Positions 56,828 through 64,000 of a stretch of 64,000 nt of DNA are shown piece after piece. The DNA is taken from contig DAOSEM010000009.1 in NCBI GenBank assembly GCA_035363115.1, forward strand, positions 62,001 through 126,000. The letters run 5' to 3'. Origin of the DNA: Syntrophales bacterium (GTDB lineage: Bacteria > Desulfobacterota > Syntrophia > Syntrophales > PHBD01). How positions within the stretch are numbered: the first letter of the stretch is position 1; every line of letters begins with the position of its first letter. The notes beneath the pieces are model-generated. The model worked only from the letters and a program-made list of their open reading frames with translations. It did not search any database and was not told the origin of the DNA. The position numbers were made by a program, and so were the translations under genes.

Positions 56828-57613
56828 TCAAGGCTTGAGTTTCGCGTACAGTCCCGTCAGTTTTGTCCGGTAGGCCGAGCGAATCGCCTCCTCATCGTCC
56901 GCAAGAGGCTTCACCGGGACGAGATTCATGACTTCCGCGGATGAAAGTCCCGAGTCGAAAAGGGTCTTCGCGGCCCCCTTCACCATCTTGTTCAGGGCCC
57001 GGGAGGCCTGCTTGGGAGACAGGCCGAAGGATTCGCCGATTTCCCGGAGCTCCTGCAACTGGAACCACAGATATGTGGGACCCATGGCCGACAGGATGGC
57101 ATAGGCCTCCAGGGTCCCCTCCTCCACCTCGGGGCAGTCGCCCAGAGTCTCGAAGGTTTTCCTCAGGCCTTTCTTTTCGTCTTCATCGAAAGCGGATGCA
57201 AATGCGACGGGATTGAACCCCTTGTTGACGATCGACGGGGCATTGGGGATCATCCGGACAATCCGGGCGAACCCTCCGAGACCATTCGAGAGCTGGGCGA
57301 TGGTCAGCTTCGGCGCCAGGGAGACCACGATCGAATTTTCACCGATCATCGGTCGGATGTCTCCCAGGATGCCCATGATTGCCGGCGGATGAAGGGCGAT
57401 AAAGACAAGGTCCGCCTTCGCAGGCTGCTTCGGGTCCGCCCCGGCCGTTTCGATCCCGGGAAAGCGGGCCTTCAGGGCCCGGAGAATCTCTTCGCCGGCA
57501 TCGCTGACAATGACCCTCTCCGGCATCCTGTCTTTCCGCTCCAGTCCTTCCAGAATAATCCGGACGATTCGCCCGCCACCGATGAAACCGAACGACCCGT
57601 GCTGACGTTTCAT
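56828..57613 (-). CDS. Pyrroline-5-carboxylate reductase-like protein
   Basis: From ATG 57613 (GAGGAGAG upstream) the product is 261 aa. GFIGGGRIVRIILEGL is the NAD(P)-binding loop, HPPAIMGILGDI and MIPNAPSIVNKGFNPV correspond to the ProC blocks, and ILSAMGPTYLWFQLQELREIGESFGLS with MVKGAAKTLFDSGLS fits the C-terminal dimer domain. The IRMIPNAPS wording departs from the usual MPNTPA. True ProC makes proline. Its place between arsC and a CMD-like gene suggests either accidental neighbourhood or a different imine/oxidoreductase function. Confidence 0.8.
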   Translation of the reverse strand: MKRQHGSFGFIGGGRIVRIILEGLERKDRMPERVIVSDAGEEILRALKARFPGIETAGADPKQPAKADLVFIALHPPAIMGILGDIRPMIGENSIVVSLAPKLTIAQLSNGLGGFARIVRMIPNAPSIVNKGFNPVAFASAFDEDEKKGLRKTFETLGDCPEVEEGTLEAYAILSAMGPTYLWFQLQELREIGESFGLSPKQASRALNKMVKGAAKTLFDSGLSSAEVMNLVPVKPLADDEEAIRSAYRTKLTGLYAKLKP

Positions 57614-57711
57614 GGTTGTCTCTCTCCTCTCCATAGAATCGATGTTTTGCTTCAGGCAGACCGTCTTCCCCATCGGAAATACCGTCGATGTGACCCCTGC
57701 CTGTCATTTCT

Positions 57712-58113
57712 TCAGAATTCAGCGAGTATCCAGTCCCGGATCCCGTCCCTCACAGTACGGAAACCCGCCAGGATCTCCTCTTCCGTCCCTTTGAAGCGGG
57801 ACGGGTCCGGGAAACTCTGGTGCCTCTTGTGGCCGCCACCTGGAAACACCGGGCAGGATTCGCGGGCGGAATCGCATACCGTGATCACCTCGTCAAAGGT
57901 CATGTCCCGGAATTCGTCCACGTTCCTGGAACGATGACCCTGCAGATCAATCCCGGCCTCCGCCATGGCCCGGATGGCATAGGGGTTCACCCCCCTGGGC
58001 TCCGTTCCCGCGCTGAAGGCCTCATAACGATCTCCCTTCAAGGCCCGGAGGAACCCCTCCGCCATTTGGGATCGCGATGCATTGTGTGTGCAGATGAACA
58101 GGACTTTTTTCAT
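57712..58113 (-). CDS. arsC: Arsenate reductase ArsC (LMW-phosphatase type, thioredoxin-coupled)
   Basis: The 133-aa product has the phosphatase P-loop CTHNASR (Cys8, Arg14) at the N terminus, the redox pair Cys80 and Cys87 in TVCDSARESCPVF, and the acid Asp103 in SFPDPSR. This three-Cys layout matches the plasmid pI258/Bacillus type, which reduces arsenate to arsenite and is re-reduced by thioredoxin. Thioredoxin-fold genes in the same cluster could supply electrons, and acr3 exports the product. Confidence 0.95.
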   Translation of the reverse strand: MKKVLFICTHNASRSQMAEGFLRALKGDRYEAFSAGTEPRGVNPYAIRAMAEAGIDLQGHRSRNVDEFRDMTFDEVITVCDSARESCPVFPGGGHKRHQSFPDPSRFKGTEEEILAGFRTVRDGIRDWILAEF

Positions 58114-58131
58114 GCTTCCTCTCCTCCGCTC

Positions 58132-58842
58132 CTATCCCCCCCAGAACGGGTTACCGATGAAGTAAACCCCCAGGACAGCGATGAAAGCCCCGGCCCCCCT
58201 GCGGAACCAGGCGCCCGCCCCCTGCCAGTCCTGGTTTTCCACCACCCTCCGGACAAAGGCGCTGGAGCTTCCCGCCAGGACAATGGGCAGGCAGTGGCCG
58301 AGTGCGAACAGGACAATCATCGTCAGGCCGGCCGCGATCTCCTTCTGGATGGCGATCAGGGCCAGAATAGGGGCAATGAAGCCGAACGTGCAGGCGCCCG
58401 ATAGGACACCGTAGGCAAGGCCCAGGAGAAACGCCCCGCCCATGCCGCGCAGGCGCAGGCGATGGAGGAGGCCGCTCGACGAGGAACAGGACTCGACTCC
58501 CATCATGCCGAGGGCCACCCAGATGAGGATCAGCCCCACGGGGATCTGCCAGAAACTCCCGACATCCCCAAGCATCCGTCCCAGGAAGGCACAGGCTGCA
58601 CCGATCAGGGCGATGGTGATGAAGAGACCTGCCGTGAAAACGACCGCGTAACCGGCGGCCTCGCGGGGCTGGAGGAGCTTTTCCTGGCCGCCCACGTAAG
58701 CCACGATCAGGGGGATGGAGGCGAGATGGCATGGGCTGAAGAGGACACTGACCATGCCCCAGAAGAAGGCGCCCAGTGCCGCCCATGCGGGGGCGCCCGT
58801 CATCCATTCATTGATGGTCAGGAAGACGGATTCCAAGGCCAT
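58132..58842 (-). CDS. CcdA/DsbD-type membrane thiol-disulfide transporter
   Basis: From ATG 58842 the product is 236 aa with six hydrophobic segments. The redox Cys are in SVLFSPCHLASIPLIVAYVGG (first helix) and SGACTFGFIAPILALI (fourth helix), the CcdA arrangement. Further Cys occur in ACAFLG and ESCSSS. The start overlaps the end region of the periplasmic thioredoxin gene (stop at 58847), so translation is coupled. It should carry reducing power across the membrane to the thioredoxin-like partner. Confidence 0.88.
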   Translation of the reverse strand: MALESVFLTINEWMTGAPAWAALGAFFWGMVSVLFSPCHLASIPLIVAYVGGQEKLLQPREAAGYAVVFTAGLFITIALIGAACAFLGRMLGDVGSFWQIPVGLILIWVALGMMGVESCSSSSGLLHRLRLRGMGGAFLLGLAYGVLSGACTFGFIAPILALIAIQKEIAAGLTMIVLFALGHCLPIVLAGSSSAFVRRVVENQDWQGAGAWFRRGAGAFIAVLGVYFIGNPFWGG

Positions 58843-58846
58843 GCCC

Positions 58847-59248
58847 TCACTGCACGCCCATGGCCTTGAGCTGGGCCACAATCGCCTCCTCGCTCATGAA
58901 ACCGAGATGCCTTGCAACCTCCTTGCCATTCCGGTCGTAGAAGATCTGTGTCGGAATCGCCTTGACGCCGAAATGCTGCGAGGCGTCCCGGTGGTAGCGT
59001 AGATCGACGAACACAATGGCCGCCTTTCCCCGGTAGCGCTTCTCCAGGCGGTCGAGGATCGGGGCCATCATCTTGCAGGGAATGCAGGTGGCGGCCCCCA
59101 GGTCCACCATCGTAACCATCCCCTTCACGGGGATCGTCATCGTGTCGGCCCCGGCAGGAGCATGGATGGCCAGGACAAGAAGAGCCGCTCCTATCCAGAG
59201 CCACACCTTTCGATACATTTTCCGGCAGTTAAACATTCTCACAAACAT
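58847..59248 (-). CDS. Periplasmic thioredoxin-like protein
   Basis: The 133-aa product has an N-terminal membrane/signal segment (LWIGAALLVLAIHAPAGA, cleavage about residue 34) and a thioredoxin domain with the active site CIPC (Cys55, Cys58) in DLGAATCIPCKMMAPIL. The cis-Pro loop is GVKAIPTQIFYD. The start is uncertain: ATG 59248 follows GAGAGAGG very closely, while ATG 59236 and 59218 are also possible. It is the likely partner of the CcdA protein encoded next. Confidence 0.88.
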   Translation of the reverse strand: MFVRMFNCRKMYRKVWLWIGAALLVLAIHAPAGADTMTIPVKGMVTMVDLGAATCIPCKMMAPILDRLEKRYRGKAAIVFVDLRYHRDASQHFGVKAIPTQIFYDRNGKEVARHLGFMSEEAIVAQLKAMGVQ

Positions 59249-59287
59249 TGCCTCTCTCGTGGATTCTTTTCCTTCTCTTCGCAGAGA

Positions 59288-59662
59288 TTATGACGTCAGG
59301 GCATTTCGTATCCATGCCTTGACCCGATCGATGTCCTCCCGCTTCAGGGCCTCGCCAAAGGCTTTCTCGACGCCCATCTCTGTAACGACGAAGTGGTTCA
59401 TGACGGGCGCCTCGACGTGTTCCAGGATCTTCGCGGCACAGGCGACGGGGCATCCGTCCAGGACCAGCATGTCTTCGGCATCCTTCGCCGACCGTACGAA
59501 GCCGCTCCTGTGGGCCGCGATGCCAGCCAGGCAGAACAGGCGCCCCTGCCCTTCCCCTGCCAGCTCCACGGCCAGTTGATGCGTCATCTGGCCCACATTC
59601 GAAGCCCCGGCGCACCAGATGATCATGCGGTTGCTTTCCCTGCTGCAGCAGTCATCAGCCAT
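59288..59662 (-). CDS. DGC-domain putative zinc-binding protein
   Basis: From ATG 59662 (AAGGAGGGAAT upstream) the product is 124 aa. It contains the DGC motif in VLDGCPVACAAKIL (Asp69-Gly70-Cys71, Cys75), plus MIIWCAGASNVGQMTHQLAVEL and GRLFCLAGIAAHR, as in the putative zinc-binding family common in anaerobes. Cys5-Cys6 form an N-terminal pair. The family occurs near arsenic and heavy-metal genes, and its biochemical role is not known to me. Confidence 0.87.
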   Translation of the reverse strand: MADDCCSRESNRMIIWCAGASNVGQMTHQLAVELAGEGQGRLFCLAGIAAHRSGFVRSAKDAEDMLVLDGCPVACAAKILEHVEAPVMNHFVVTEMGVEKAFGEALKREDIDRVKAWIRNALTS

Positions 59663-59672
59663 ATTCCCTCCT

Positions 59673-60572
59673 TTATGGTTCCGGCTCCCTGGGGATGACC
59701 AGGACAGAGCGGACATGGCGCTGGGTTACGGCATCGGCGACGCTTCCCAGCAGTGCATCCCGAATGTTGCTCTTCCCGTGGGAGGCCAGGACGATCATCG
59801 TGGCGTTTTCTTCCTCAGCCAGAAGATTGATCTCCGCAGCCGGGATCCCCGTCTTCAGGACCGTGCGGACGGTAAACCCCAGGAATTCGAGCTGGCGTTT
59901 CAATTCCGAAAGCCTGTCCACGTCGATGCGGTCGAACTCCTCCATCTTGTGCTTGAGATACGGCATTAGGAAGCGCCGGTCCTGAACGTGCAGAACGATG
60001 ACTTCCTTCGCGTCCCCGACGCGGCAGTGCTGGATCCGGCGGAACGCATGAAGCGAATTGTCCGAGAAATCCGTCGGATAGAGGATTCTTGCGCAGGGAT
60101 GCCGGGGCAGATAATCAGGGTCCTCCTCGACCCTGGCCTCCGGGTCTTGAAAGCGAGCGATCAGGAGCGGCGTCCGGGTACGCCGCAGGACCTTGTGCGT
60201 CACGCTTCCCAGAAGCGCTCCCCGTATGTAGCTCCTGCCGTGGGCACCCATGACGATGAGTGAGGCCCCCATGTCTTTGGCCGTATTGATGATGACCTGA
60301 TCGGAGACTCCGACGATGACGTAGCGGATCAGGCGAGCGCCGGTTCTCTTTTCAATCGGCTCCGTCAGTTTCTCCAGCTGGGTATTTGCGTCCGCGATGT
60401 AGCGCTCGAGTGCGCGCTCATTCACATCGGTCCACCGAGCGGCCTTCACCGGATCGATCACGTGGAGGAAGACAGCCGTCTGAAGGCCCGCACTTTCCAG
60501 GTCCGGAATCCGGTGAACGACCCTCTCCGCATGGCGAGAGAAATCAACAGGAAACAGAATTCTTTCAAACAC
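59673..60572 (-). CDS. Tandem universal stress protein (UspA family)
   Basis: I choose GTG 60572, which has AAGGAG before it, over a GTG at 60605; this gives 299 aa. Two Usp domains are present (about 1-145 and 158-295). Each has the ATP-binding G-x2-G-x9-G(S/T) loop: VMGAHGRSYIRGALLGSV in the first and VLASHGKSNIRDALLGSV in the second. It is probably a nucleotide-binding stress protein. It lies 38 bp after acr3 and 10 bp before the DGC gene, within the arsenic cluster. Confidence 0.9.
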   Translation of the reverse strand: MFERILFPVDFSRHAERVVHRIPDLESAGLQTAVFLHVIDPVKAARWTDVNERALERYIADANTQLEKLTEPIEKRTGARLIRYVIVGVSDQVIINTAKDMGASLIVMGAHGRSYIRGALLGSVTHKVLRRTRTPLLIARFQDPEARVEEDPDYLPRHPCARILYPTDFSDNSLHAFRRIQHCRVGDAKEVIVLHVQDRRFLMPYLKHKMEEFDRIDVDRLSELKRQLEFLGFTVRTVLKTGIPAAEINLLAEEENATMIVLASHGKSNIRDALLGSVADAVTQRHVRSVLVIPREPEP

Positions 60573-60610
60573 GCCTGTCTCCTTCCCCTTCGTCGGACGT
60601 GACACCCGCG

Positions 60611-61726
60611 CTATTTACTCTTCTTTTGCTTGCTCGGGTGAGAGCTGCGCACCCTCTCCGGAACGGCCTCCGCCCTGACCGGCTTCCCGGCAAACAGTGC
60701 TTCCCTGGAACGCCGCGCCGCCCAGACCAGGACCAGCATCACGGGGACCTCGATGAGCGGCCCGATGACCGTAGCCAGGGCGACAACCGGGTTGAACGCC
60801 GTGATGGCAATGGCAATGGCGATCTCGAAGTCCCGGCCCGTGGAGTTGAAGGCCACGGCGACGGAATCCTCGTAATTCAGGCCCATCTTCCAGCCCACCA
60901 GGTAGACCACGGCAAACATGATCCAGAAAAACAGCGTCATGGGAACGGCCATGTGGACGATCAGCATCGGATTTTCCAGGATCAGGTCCCCCTTGAGGGC
61001 GAACATGACGATCAGGGTGAAGAGGAGGCCGATAATCGAGAGCGAATCCAGGTAGGTCTTGAAATGCTTGAATCCCTCTTCCCCCATTTTCTTCACGGCG
61101 ATCCGCCGGGTCAGGAAGCCTGCGGCGAGGGGAACGCCGAGATAGAGAAGGACGCTCTCCCCGACGACAAAGACATCGAAGGACACCTCCCCGAGGAGCA
61201 GCTTCGCGTACACGGGGATCAGGAGCATCTGGCAGATCGAGTTGATGGCCACGAGCACGATGGCGAGGGCATTGTTGCCCTGGGACAGGAAGGTGAAGAC
61301 GATGACCATAGCGATGCATGGCGCCAGCCCGTACAGGACGAGGCCGACGTAAAGATCCGGATAGCCGGAGAGAAAGATCTTCGCCAGGAGGAGCATGAAG
61401 AAGGGCGCCACCAGGTAATTAAAGAACAGCACCAGGAGCAGCTGCTTCGGGGAAGTGGCCGCCTTGCCCAGGTCCTCGAACTTGACGTTCGTCATGGCCG
61501 GATACATCATCAGGAACAGGCCGATCACCACGCCCAGCGCCAGGCTGTTGGCCAAGGTGAACGAATACGTTCCCGAGAAGATCGCCTTGATGGCGTCGAT
61601 GGGAGGCGTCAGGGCAAAGTTTGAGATGCCGTAAACCTTTCCGATGGTGATGCCCGCAGCCATGCTCATGATGACAAAGAGGGGCAGAAAACGAAAATCC
61701 TGAACCTTTTCCAGATATTTTCTCAT
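60611..61726 (-). CDS. acr3: Arsenite efflux permease Acr3
   Basis: The 371-aa product has ten hydrophobic segments. GLFLMMYPAMTNVKFEDLG, GLAPCIAMVIVFTFLSQGN with the essential Cys137, and AFNSTGRDFEIAIAIAITAF with its conserved Glu are the signature blocks of Acr3 in the bile/arsenite/riboflavin transporter superfamily. It exports arsenite using the proton-motive force. A Lys-rich tail (SSHPSKQKKSK) ends the protein. It is fed by arsC in the same cluster. Confidence 0.95.
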   Translation of the reverse strand: MRKYLEKVQDFRFLPLFVIMSMAAGITIGKVYGISNFALTPPIDAIKAIFSGTYSFTLANSLALGVVIGLFLMMYPAMTNVKFEDLGKAATSPKQLLLVLFFNYLVAPFFMLLLAKIFLSGYPDLYVGLVLYGLAPCIAMVIVFTFLSQGNNALAIVLVAINSICQMLLIPVYAKLLLGEVSFDVFVVGESVLLYLGVPLAAGFLTRRIAVKKMGEEGFKHFKTYLDSLSIIGLLFTLIVMFALKGDLILENPMLIVHMAVPMTLFFWIMFAVVYLVGWKMGLNYEDSVAVAFNSTGRDFEIAIAIAITAFNPVVALATVIGPLIEVPVMLVLVWAARRSREALFAGKPVRAEAVPERVRSSHPSKQKKSK

Positions 61727-61773
61727 CGTGTTTTCCCGTCCTTACGGTATTTATTTCGGATCCGCCGGTCCGC

Positions 61774-62007
61774 TTACTTCTTCAGCCATTTCTTAATATC
61801 GTCCTTAGTCGGGATCTTTCCCACCGACTTGACCTTGCCGTCCACGACGACAGCGGGTGTGCCGAAGACGCCATGGGAGGCGATCTCCTTCATGTCCTTC
61901 ACCTTGGAGACATCAGCGGTGAGCCCCTCTTCCTTGAGAGCCTCCCGAATCAGTTTCTCCACCTGTTCGCACCGGGCGCAGCCTGGTCCCAATACCTTGA
62001 TTTCCAT
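61774..62007 (-). CDS. Small thioredoxin-fold protein (redox-active disulfide protein 2 type)
   Basis: ATG 62007 follows AAAGGAGGATACGTA and overlaps the stop of the preceding gene by one base (TAATG). The 77-aa product has IKVLGPGCARCEQVEKLI with Cys10-x2-Cys13, then SHGVFGTPAVVVDGKVKSVGKIPTKDDI. This is the MTH895/TM0996 type of minimal thioredoxin, often found in arsenic and permease operons. It probably reduces ArsC or other thiols in the cytoplasm. Confidence 0.9.
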   Translation of the reverse strand: MEIKVLGPGCARCEQVEKLIREALKEEGLTADVSKVKDMKEIASHGVFGTPAVVVDGKVKSVGKIPTKDDIKKWLKK

Positions 62008-62513
62008 TACGTATCCTCCTTTGCCATTTGTGTAAGCCACTTGCGGATGTCCGCCTTCGAGGGAACTGTACCCACCGCCAGCACCTTCCCGTTGACGACC
62101 AGGGCGGGAGCACCCATCACGCCGGAGCGGGCGATTTCCTTGAGATCGTCCACGTGAACCAGATCGCCCGCCAGGCCCAGCTCGGCCATGACGTCCCGGA
62201 CGTCCCGCTCCAGTTGCCAGCACCGGGTGCACCCAGGTCCCAGGATCCGGACTTGCGTACCCGGCAGCACCTCTTCCTCCACCGCTTCTCCCCGGAACTT
62301 CCTGAATTCTCTCAGGAGGGCCTTCCCATAGGCATCCCGGGCCTTCCGGGGGATGTAATTGCCTTCACCGGCCCGGCGGAGAAGCTCTTCCCGGATCTCT
62401 TCATCGGTTCTGCCTGTCCTGTCAGTGGTAAGCTCCTTCATGATCGCGGTCAGGCCGACGATCCCGACCAAGGCGCCTTCAACCCGGACCTGGACGATTT
62501 CCCGCTCGCTCAC
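62007..62513 (-). CDS. Thioredoxin-fold protein with extra N-terminal helical domain
   Basis: The 168-aa product starts at GTG 62513 (GAGGCGACACT upstream). Residues 1-75 are a helical region (MSEREIVQVRVEGALVGIVG, RTDEEIREELLRRAGEGNYIP). Residues about 85-160 are a CxxC thioredoxin fold with ILGPGCTRCWQLE (Cys95, Cys98) and SGVMGAPALVVNGKVLAVGTVPSK. The second domain is a paralogue of the 77-aa neighbour. The N domain is known from other proteins of this redox family near permeases. It is coupled to the next gene by the TAATG overlap. Confidence 0.88.
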   Translation of the reverse strand: MSEREIVQVRVEGALVGIVGLTAIMKELTTDRTGRTDEEIREELLRRAGEGNYIPRKARDAYGKALLREFRKFRGEAVEEEVLPGTQVRILGPGCTRCWQLERDVRDVMAELGLAGDLVHVDDLKEIARSGVMGAPALVVNGKVLAVGTVPSKADIRKWLTQMAKEDT

Positions 62514-62522
62514 AGTGTCGCC

Positions 62523-63578
62523 TCAAAGAATGAAATTCCCGAAGAACCAGCCCACGAGCGTCCCCAGGATGATGATGGTGATGACATAGACCACGGCCTT
62601 CTTCACCCCGAAGACCCGGGCGATGGCGATCCAGTTGGGCAGGCTCAACCCGGGACCCGTCAGGAGAAGCGTCAGGGCGGGTCCCTTGCCCATGCCCAGC
62701 TTCATGAGCGTGTCCACGAAGGGTGCCTCCGTCATGGTGGCGAAGTAGCTGACGGCCCCGATCATGGTGGCGAGGAAGGAGGCGGTGATGCCGTTTCCGC
62801 CCAGCCAGGCCCGGATCCACTCCTCCGGCAGGAGCTTCCCGATGACTCCGACGAGAAAGACACCACCCAACAGGAGGGGAAAGATGATCCGGATGAACCA
62901 CCAGCTCTCCCGGAGCCACGAGGCGATTTCCTCACGAGACAGTGCTTTCCAGGCGTAGCCGGCCAGAACAAGGGTTGTGGCACCCCAGATCAGGACCTTC
63001 GTGAGATAGGGTCCCGTCTGGCCGATGTAGTTTGGAAGCAGGAGCGACAGGAGGATCAGGACCATCAGGATCAGGTGGGGTCGGGAGACGATGGCCTGGG
63101 GGGCATCTTCCGCCTGGAAGGCTGCGACCGTCTCCCTTTTCTCCTTGCCGAAAAAGACCGTCATGACCCAGCCGACGACAAAGGCCATCATGAGGGAGGC
63201 CACCACCCGGGCTAAGACAATCTCGTAACCCAGGATGTTCCCCGTGTAGATCAGGGACAGGATGTTCGCCGACGGGGCGACCCAGAGGATGATGAAGGCC
63301 ACCCCGACCGCCGCCCCGCTGTAGTAAAGGCCGCTGGAGACGGGGATGACGGTGCAGGAGCAGGCGGCCACGAAGAAGCTGGCCAGGCCGGCCAGGGAAA
63401 ACGATTTCAGTTTGTTGGCCTTCTCCCCCAGGACTTCGAGGATGGCCTGCTGGTTGATAAACGCCACCATGGCCCCAGCCAGCAGAAACGCCGGGATCAG
63501 GCAGGTGAGCACGTGGGTGGCCACGTAATCCTGCAGGGCCAGGAGCCCCGCAACGACAAGATCCATGAGTAACTTCAT
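62523..63578 (-). CDS. DUF318/ArsP-type permease
   Basis: ATG 63578 has GGAG nine bases upstream, whereas the ATG at 63587 touches the GGAG; the product is 351 aa. It has about eight or nine membrane helices. AACSCTVIPVSSGLYYSGAAVG is the conserved Cys-containing loop of this permease family. ATMTEAPFVDTLMKLGMGKGPALTLLLTGPGLSLPNWI is the matching second-half motif. Members include ArsP exporters of trivalent organoarsenicals and related permeases of unknown substrate. It sits between arsR and the redox proteins. Confidence 0.85.
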   Translation of the reverse strand: MKLLMDLVVAGLLALQDYVATHVLTCLIPAFLLAGAMVAFINQQAILEVLGEKANKLKSFSLAGLASFFVAACSCTVIPVSSGLYYSGAAVGVAFIILWVAPSANILSLIYTGNILGYEIVLARVVASLMMAFVVGWVMTVFFGKEKRETVAAFQAEDAPQAIVSRPHLILMVLILLSLLLPNYIGQTGPYLTKVLIWGATTLVLAGYAWKALSREEIASWLRESWWFIRIIFPLLLGGVFLVGVIGKLLPEEWIRAWLGGNGITASFLATMIGAVSYFATMTEAPFVDTLMKLGMGKGPALTLLLTGPGLSLPNWIAIARVFGVKKAVVYVITIIILGTLVGWFFGNFIL

Positions 63579-63649
63579 TTTGATCATCTCCAGAAACGAA
63601 ATTCACACCCGCCGGGATGAAGAGAACGCTTGCATCGTCGGGTGGCTAT

Positions 63650-64000
63650 TCAAGCGTTCGGTGTCTCCCGGGCGCACAAAGCCGCCCTGTCCAGACCCAC
63701 GATGTTGTCGAGAAGGATCGTAAGGTCTGGGTCTTCGGTCAGCCAATGACGGAGATTGCCAAGCATGCTCGCTGCGTAGGGACTCCGGCTCCCGTCCGAA
63801 ACGGTATAGTTGACCCAGAGTCCGTCTTTCCTGCGACTCACAAGCCCCGCCTCCTCCAGGATCTTCAGGTGCTTGGAGACCGTCGGCTGGGCCACTCCGA
63901 GGGCCGCCTGCAGCTCGCAGACACACATCATCCTGCGCTGGAGCATCTTGACGATCCTAACCCGGTTCGGGTCCGAAAGGGCCTTCATCACGCTTACGAA
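63650..64000 (-). CDS. arsR: ArsR-family metalloregulator (5' end off the right edge)
   Basis: The frame continues without a stop to the right edge. A GTG-ATG at 63991-63986 is probably internal, because family members normally have a few residues before KALSDPNRVRIVKML. The winged helix-turn-helix is ELQAALGVAQPTVSKHLKILEEAGLVSRRKDGLWVNYTV. MMCVCELQ holds the C-x-C As(III)-binding pair of the ELCVCDL type. It should repress the cluster until arsenite binds. An additional Cys is near the end (AALCARE). It is a candidate regulator of hgcCAB too. Confidence 0.93.
   Translation of the reverse strand, partial: FVSVMKALSDPNRVRIVKMLQRRMMCVCELQAALGVAQPTVSKHLKILEEAGLVSRRKDGLWVNYTVSDGSRSPYAASMLGNLRHWLTEDPDLTILLDNIVGLDRAALCARETPNA

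Noticed and set aside
50395..64000. mer operon (mercuric reductase and transporters)
   Set aside because: No MerA, MerB, MerT/P or MerR was found. Mercury relevance rests on hgcA/hgcB only.

Overview
The window reads as a chromosomal stretch of a GC-rich, anaerobic Gram-negative bacterium, most likely a Desulfobacterota (former Deltaproteobacteria) member of a syntrophic or Syntrophales-like type. This is inferred from gene content: scattered acyl-CoA metabolism genes, two sigma-54 activators, a HgdB-type double-cubane iron-sulfur protein, very large hybrid histidine kinases, many exported proteins, and an hgcA/hgcB mercury-methylation pair. I saw no rRNA, tRNA, CRISPR array, transposase or phage gene.

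Layout. 1-2.2 kb (minus): a phytoene-desaturase-like FAD oxidoreductase cut by the left edge and a crotonase. 2.5-13 kb (minus): envelope proteins, namely small exported proteins, a YihG-like acyltransferase, an outer-membrane barrel, lipoproteins, a thaumatin-like protein with three C-terminal repeats, a lipase-like lipoprotein, a GNAT enzyme and SppA. 13-16 kb: an OpgC-like acyltransferase flanked by an 18-bp direct repeat, a lone CheR and a THEP1 NTPase. 16.4-24.6 kb: acyl-CoA dehydrogenase, two small proteins, and a TPR-GAF-sigma-54 activator divergent from a thiolase/acyl-CoA ligase pair that has a good -24/-12 promoter and a paired upstream element. 24.8-48.2 kb: a signalling district with four hybrid kinases (974, 806, 1801 and 993 aa), a detached periplasmic binding protein and an HD-GYP regulator, interleaved with a double-cubane cluster protein, an A-type Fe-S protein, a CPBP protease-like protein, a 3-hydroxyacyl-CoA dehydrogenase and a CoA-transferase.

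48.3-64 kb is the most interesting part. A sigma-54 activator with a Cys-bearing PAS domain is followed by two near-identical palindromes and a strong -24/-12 promoter, which lead into a Cys-tailed CMD-like protein, a small membrane protein and an isoprenylcysteine-methyltransferase-like protein. Next come hgcC-hgcA-hgcB: an AbrB-type HgcAB-associated protein, the corrinoid protein HgcA with an intact NVWCAAGK cap-helix motif, and the ferredoxin HgcB with a C-terminal Cys pair. Converging on hgcB from the right is a 14-gene minus-strand arsenic/thiol-redox cluster: arsR (cut by the right edge), a DUF318/ArsP-type permease, two CxxC thioredoxin-fold proteins, acr3, UspA, a DGC-domain protein, a periplasmic thioredoxin, CcdA, arsC, a ProC-like reductase, a second Cys-tailed CMD-like protein, a small membrane protein and an ECF sigma factor. 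The neighbourhood looks like a metal(loid) island that joins mercury methylation to arsenic detoxification and envelope thiol chemistry.
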